From Streptomyces albus subsp. chlorinus (GTDB lineage: Bacteria > Actinomycetota > Actinomycetes > Streptomycetales > Streptomycetaceae): a DNA stretch of 64,000 nt. The notes below the pieces were generated by a model. The model was not told the DNA's origin. It saw nothing but the letters and a program-made list of their open reading frames with translations, and searched no databases. Shown here piece after piece: positions 61,917-64,000 of this stretch. Within the stretch, counting starts at the first letter, position 1; every line of letters begins with the position of its first letter. The DNA is taken from the NCBI RefSeq assembly GCF_013302895.1, contig NZ_VJOK01000001.1:2914600-2978599 (forward strand), read 5' to 3'. Both the position numbers and the translations under genes were made by a program.

Positions 61917-63206
61917 TCAGTTCTCCGGTTCCGCAACGGGGGTGAACGCCACGGGCAGGGTCCGCAGCCCGCGCATGATCAGCCCGCCGCGCCACCGCAG
62001 TTCGTCCGGGTCGGCGGCCAGCCGCAGGTCGGGCAGCCGGTGCAGCAGTGCGGCCAGCGCGGTACGGCCCTCCAGCCGGGCCAGCGGTGCGCCCAGGCAG
62101 TAGTGGATGCCGTGCCCGTACCCCAGGTGCTGGTTGTCCCGCCGCGCCAGGTCCAGGGTGTCGGGTTCGCTGAACTTCTCCGGGTCGCGGTCGGCCGCCG
62201 CCAGGACGACCAGCACCGGCTCGCCCTCCCGTACGCGCTGTCCGCCGAGGGTCAGCTCGCGGGTGGCGAAGCGCCAGGTCGCCAGCTCCACCGGGCCGTC
62301 GTAGCGCAGCAGTTCCTCGACGGCGGTGGCCAGCAGCTCCTCGTCGTCCTCGGCCACGGCACGCTGGAGGACGGCCCGCTGGCCGGGGTTGCGCAGCAGC
62401 GCGTACGTCCCGTTCCCGATCAGATTGACGGTCGTCTCGAACCCGGCGAACAGCAGGATGAACGCCATCGCCGCCGCCTCGTTCCCGGTGAGCTGCTCAC
62501 CGTGGTCGGAGGCGCGGATGAGACCGGAGATCAGATCGTCGGCCCCCTCGGCGCGGGCCAGCTCCTCCCGTTTGCGGTGGATCAACTCGGCGAGGTAGCC
62601 GCGCATCTTCTTGACCGCGCGGCCCACACCGCCCCGGGGGCTGCCCGGTTGATGGAGCATCATCCCGGCCCACGCGCGGAAGTCCTCCTGGTCCTCACGC
62701 GGGACACCGAGCATGTCGCAGATGGCGTAGATCGGCAGCGGGAACGCGTACGCGTGGATCAGGTCCGCCTCGCCGCGCGCCGCGAAGGCGTCGATCAGGC
62801 CGTCCGCGAGTTCCCGCACCCGCGGGGCGAAGGCCGCCACCCGGCGGGGGGTGAACGCCTTGGAGACCAGCCGGCGCAGCCGCGTGTGGTCGGGCGGGTC
62901 GATGTTGAGCAGGTGCGTCATCAGATTGGCGCTGCGCTCGCCCGGGATGCCGACCTTCCCCTTGCCGTGCGCGCCCTGCTCGCCGTGGTGGTGCGGGTTC
63001 TTGCTCAGCCGGGGGTCGGCGAGCGCCTGCCGCGCGTCCGCGTACCGGGTGACCAGCCACGCCTCCACCCCGCTGGGCAGCCGTGTCTTCCGTACGGGCG
63101 CGTGCTCGCGCAGCCACGCGTACGCGGGGTAGGGGTCGGCCGCGAACCGCCAGTCGAACAGCGGCGGCATGCCGGGTGGGTCGCTCGGAGTGTTCTGGTC
63201 CTGCAC
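61917..63206 (-). CDS. Cytochrome P450
   Basis: Class I bacterial P450 of 429 aa. I-helix AFILLFAGFETTVNLIGNG (acid-alcohol pair replaced by E-T-T, as in many Streptomyces P450s), ExxR in EELLRYDGPVELATWR near residue 290, and the heme loop LGYGHGIHYCLGAPLARLEG with the Cys ligand near 375. GTG 63206 has a weak site. No ferredoxin gene adjacent; substrate unknown. Confidence 0.94.
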   Translation of the reverse strand: MQDQNTPSDPPGMPPLFDWRFAADPYPAYAWLREHAPVRKTRLPSGVEAWLVTRYADARQALADPRLSKNPHHHGEQGAHGKGKVGIPGERSANLMTHLLNIDPPDHTRLRRLVSKAFTPRRVAAFAPRVRELADGLIDAFAARGEADLIHAYAFPLPIYAICDMLGVPREDQEDFRAWAGMMLHQPGSPRGGVGRAVKKMRGYLAELIHRKREELARAEGADDLISGLIRASDHGEQLTGNEAAAMAFILLFAGFETTVNLIGNGTYALLRNPGQRAVLQRAVAEDDEELLATAVEELLRYDGPVELATWRFATRELTLGGQRVREGEPVLVVLAAADRDPEKFSEPDTLDLARRDNQHLGYGHGIHYCLGAPLARLEGRTALAALLHRLPDLRLAADPDELRWRGGLIMRGLRTLPVAFTPVAEPEN

Positions 63207-63352
63207 GCCTACGACCGTATGCGCCGTCCGGAAGCGCCGCGCACCCGGTGGCGGCTCCACGGTGACGGGCTCCGCTGTGACGAGTCCACGGTGGCGGCTC
63301 CCCTGGTGGCGGCCCTCCGTGGGGGCGGCTCCGCGCTCGTGGTCCCTCGTGG

Positions 63353-63997
63353 TCACCCCGGAAGGTGGTCCAGCCACCCCGTCGTGATCAGGTACTGGCC
63401 CAGCAGGTATCCCGCCATGATCAGCGTCTCCTGCGAGGGGAAGTCGCACCCCGCCGTCTGGAGCCCGATCAGCGCGTCGGAGGCCACGAACGCCACAGCG
63501 CCGGCGGCCATCCTGCCCCCGACGCCGAGCGCCGCGGCGCCCATCGCCGCCAGCGCCAGGCTGTACCCCGCGACCGGGAGCCGCATCCGGCGCTCCAGCG
63601 CGGGTGCGAGCGCGGCGTTGACCGCCGCCCACGCCCCGAACGCGGCGGCGGCCCGCCGGGGCCGGGCCCGCAGTCCCCGCACGGCGCCGAGCCGGCCCGT
63701 CATGCCGGCCGTGTAGCTCAGTTGCGTCCCCAGGAAGGCGGCCATGCCCGCCAGCAGGGCCTTCTCGTGACGGTCCCACAGCAGCGCGGTGTCCCCCACG
63801 GTGGCGCAGGCCAGCCCCGCCAGCAGGGCCTTGGGCACACGGCCGCCCTCCGCAGAGCGGACCGCGTGCGCGGCGAGCGCGGGCATCAGGAGCGGCTTTC
63901 CGGCCCTGGCCGGTCCGCGCGGCGCCCTCACCGTGGCGTACAGGTCGCCCGCCCCCAGGGCCGCGAACGCCGCCAGTGCGGCCCTCTTCGTCAGCAT
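63353..63997 (-). CDS. Lysoplasmalogenase (YhhN)-family membrane protein
   Basis: The 214-aa protein with about seven hydrophobic segments: AGKPLLMPALAAHAV, ALLAGLACATVGDTALLWD (conserved GDxxL), GYSLALAAMGAAALGVGGRM and AFVASDALIGLQTAG (SD motif). Family members hydrolyse lysoplasmalogens or sit in lipid metabolism. ATG 63997 is three bases from the window end, so its promoter is not visible. Confidence 0.88.
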   Translation of the reverse strand: MLTKRAALAAFAALGAGDLYATVRAPRGPARAGKPLLMPALAAHAVRSAEGGRVPKALLAGLACATVGDTALLWDRHEKALLAGMAAFLGTQLSYTAGMTGRLGAVRGLRARPRRAAAAFGAWAAVNAALAPALERRMRLPVAGYSLALAAMGAAALGVGGRMAAGAVAFVASDALIGLQTAGCDFPSQETLIMAGYLLGQYLITTGWLDHLPG

Positions 63998-64000
63998 GCG

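Overview
The window is chromosomal DNA of a Streptomyces or very close relative. The GC content is very high with strong G/C bias at third codon positions, GTG and TTG starts are frequent, and leaderless starts occur. A tRNA-Leu with anticodon UAA (bldA) is present. The gene order (purK-purE; two-component system and peptide transporter; sigma/anti-sigma module; hut genes; cystathionine beta-synthase and thiolase; bldA; FtsX-type ABC exporter; cfa; ndh; ppx-DUF501-ftsB-eno; rpf) looks like conserved Streptomyces core. No IS element, prophage, CRISPR array or replication origin was seen.

Layout. 1-3.2 kb: the end of an unknown minus-strand gene, then purK-purE-M19 dipeptidase. 3.7-8.3 kb: GtrA-like protein, OmpR/histidine-kinase pair, POT peptide transporter. 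8.7-11.8 kb: a three-gene surface operon (LPKTG-anchored protein, WxL/DUF916-like membrane protein, Ig-like membrane protein) with a one-base frameshift. 12.0-14.5 kb: partner-switching module (HATPase, STAS, SigB/SigF-type sigma factor). 14.7-16.8 kb: MFS exporter and MarR. 17.0-22.7 kb: four-gene histidine-utilisation operon behind a promoter embedded in a perfect inverted repeat. 23-29.5 kb: small accessory genes (DJ-1/PfpI, aldo/keto reductase, SpoIIE-type phosphatase, VOC, DinB-like, GNAT, RpiR). 29.7-34.2 kb: sugar ABC importer operon with a Gfo/Idh/MocA dehydrogenase.

34.5-47.5 kb: membrane protein, cystathionine beta-synthase, SGNH hydrolase, thiolase, hypothetical proteins, Bax-inhibitor-like protein, DoxX/MarR divergent pair, a nitroreductase-hemerythrin fusion, an aminotransferase and a frameshifted SDR. 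47.5-56 kb: VOC protein, bldA, ABC exporter, cyclopropane synthase, NDH-2 with a Rex-like operator. 56.4-57 kb: Phd/RelE toxin-antitoxin pair. 57-64 kb: ppx, DUF501, ftsB, enolase, resuscitation-promoting factor, P450, lysoplasmalogenase-like protein.

The most notable signals are the WxL-like surface operon, the hut operon whose last step seems to be done by an amidohydrolase of the carbamoylase family, the F420-type nitroreductase fused to hemerythrin, several unusually clean operators, and short tandem duplications that span stop codons. All calls are by eye from sequence; no database search or computation was run.
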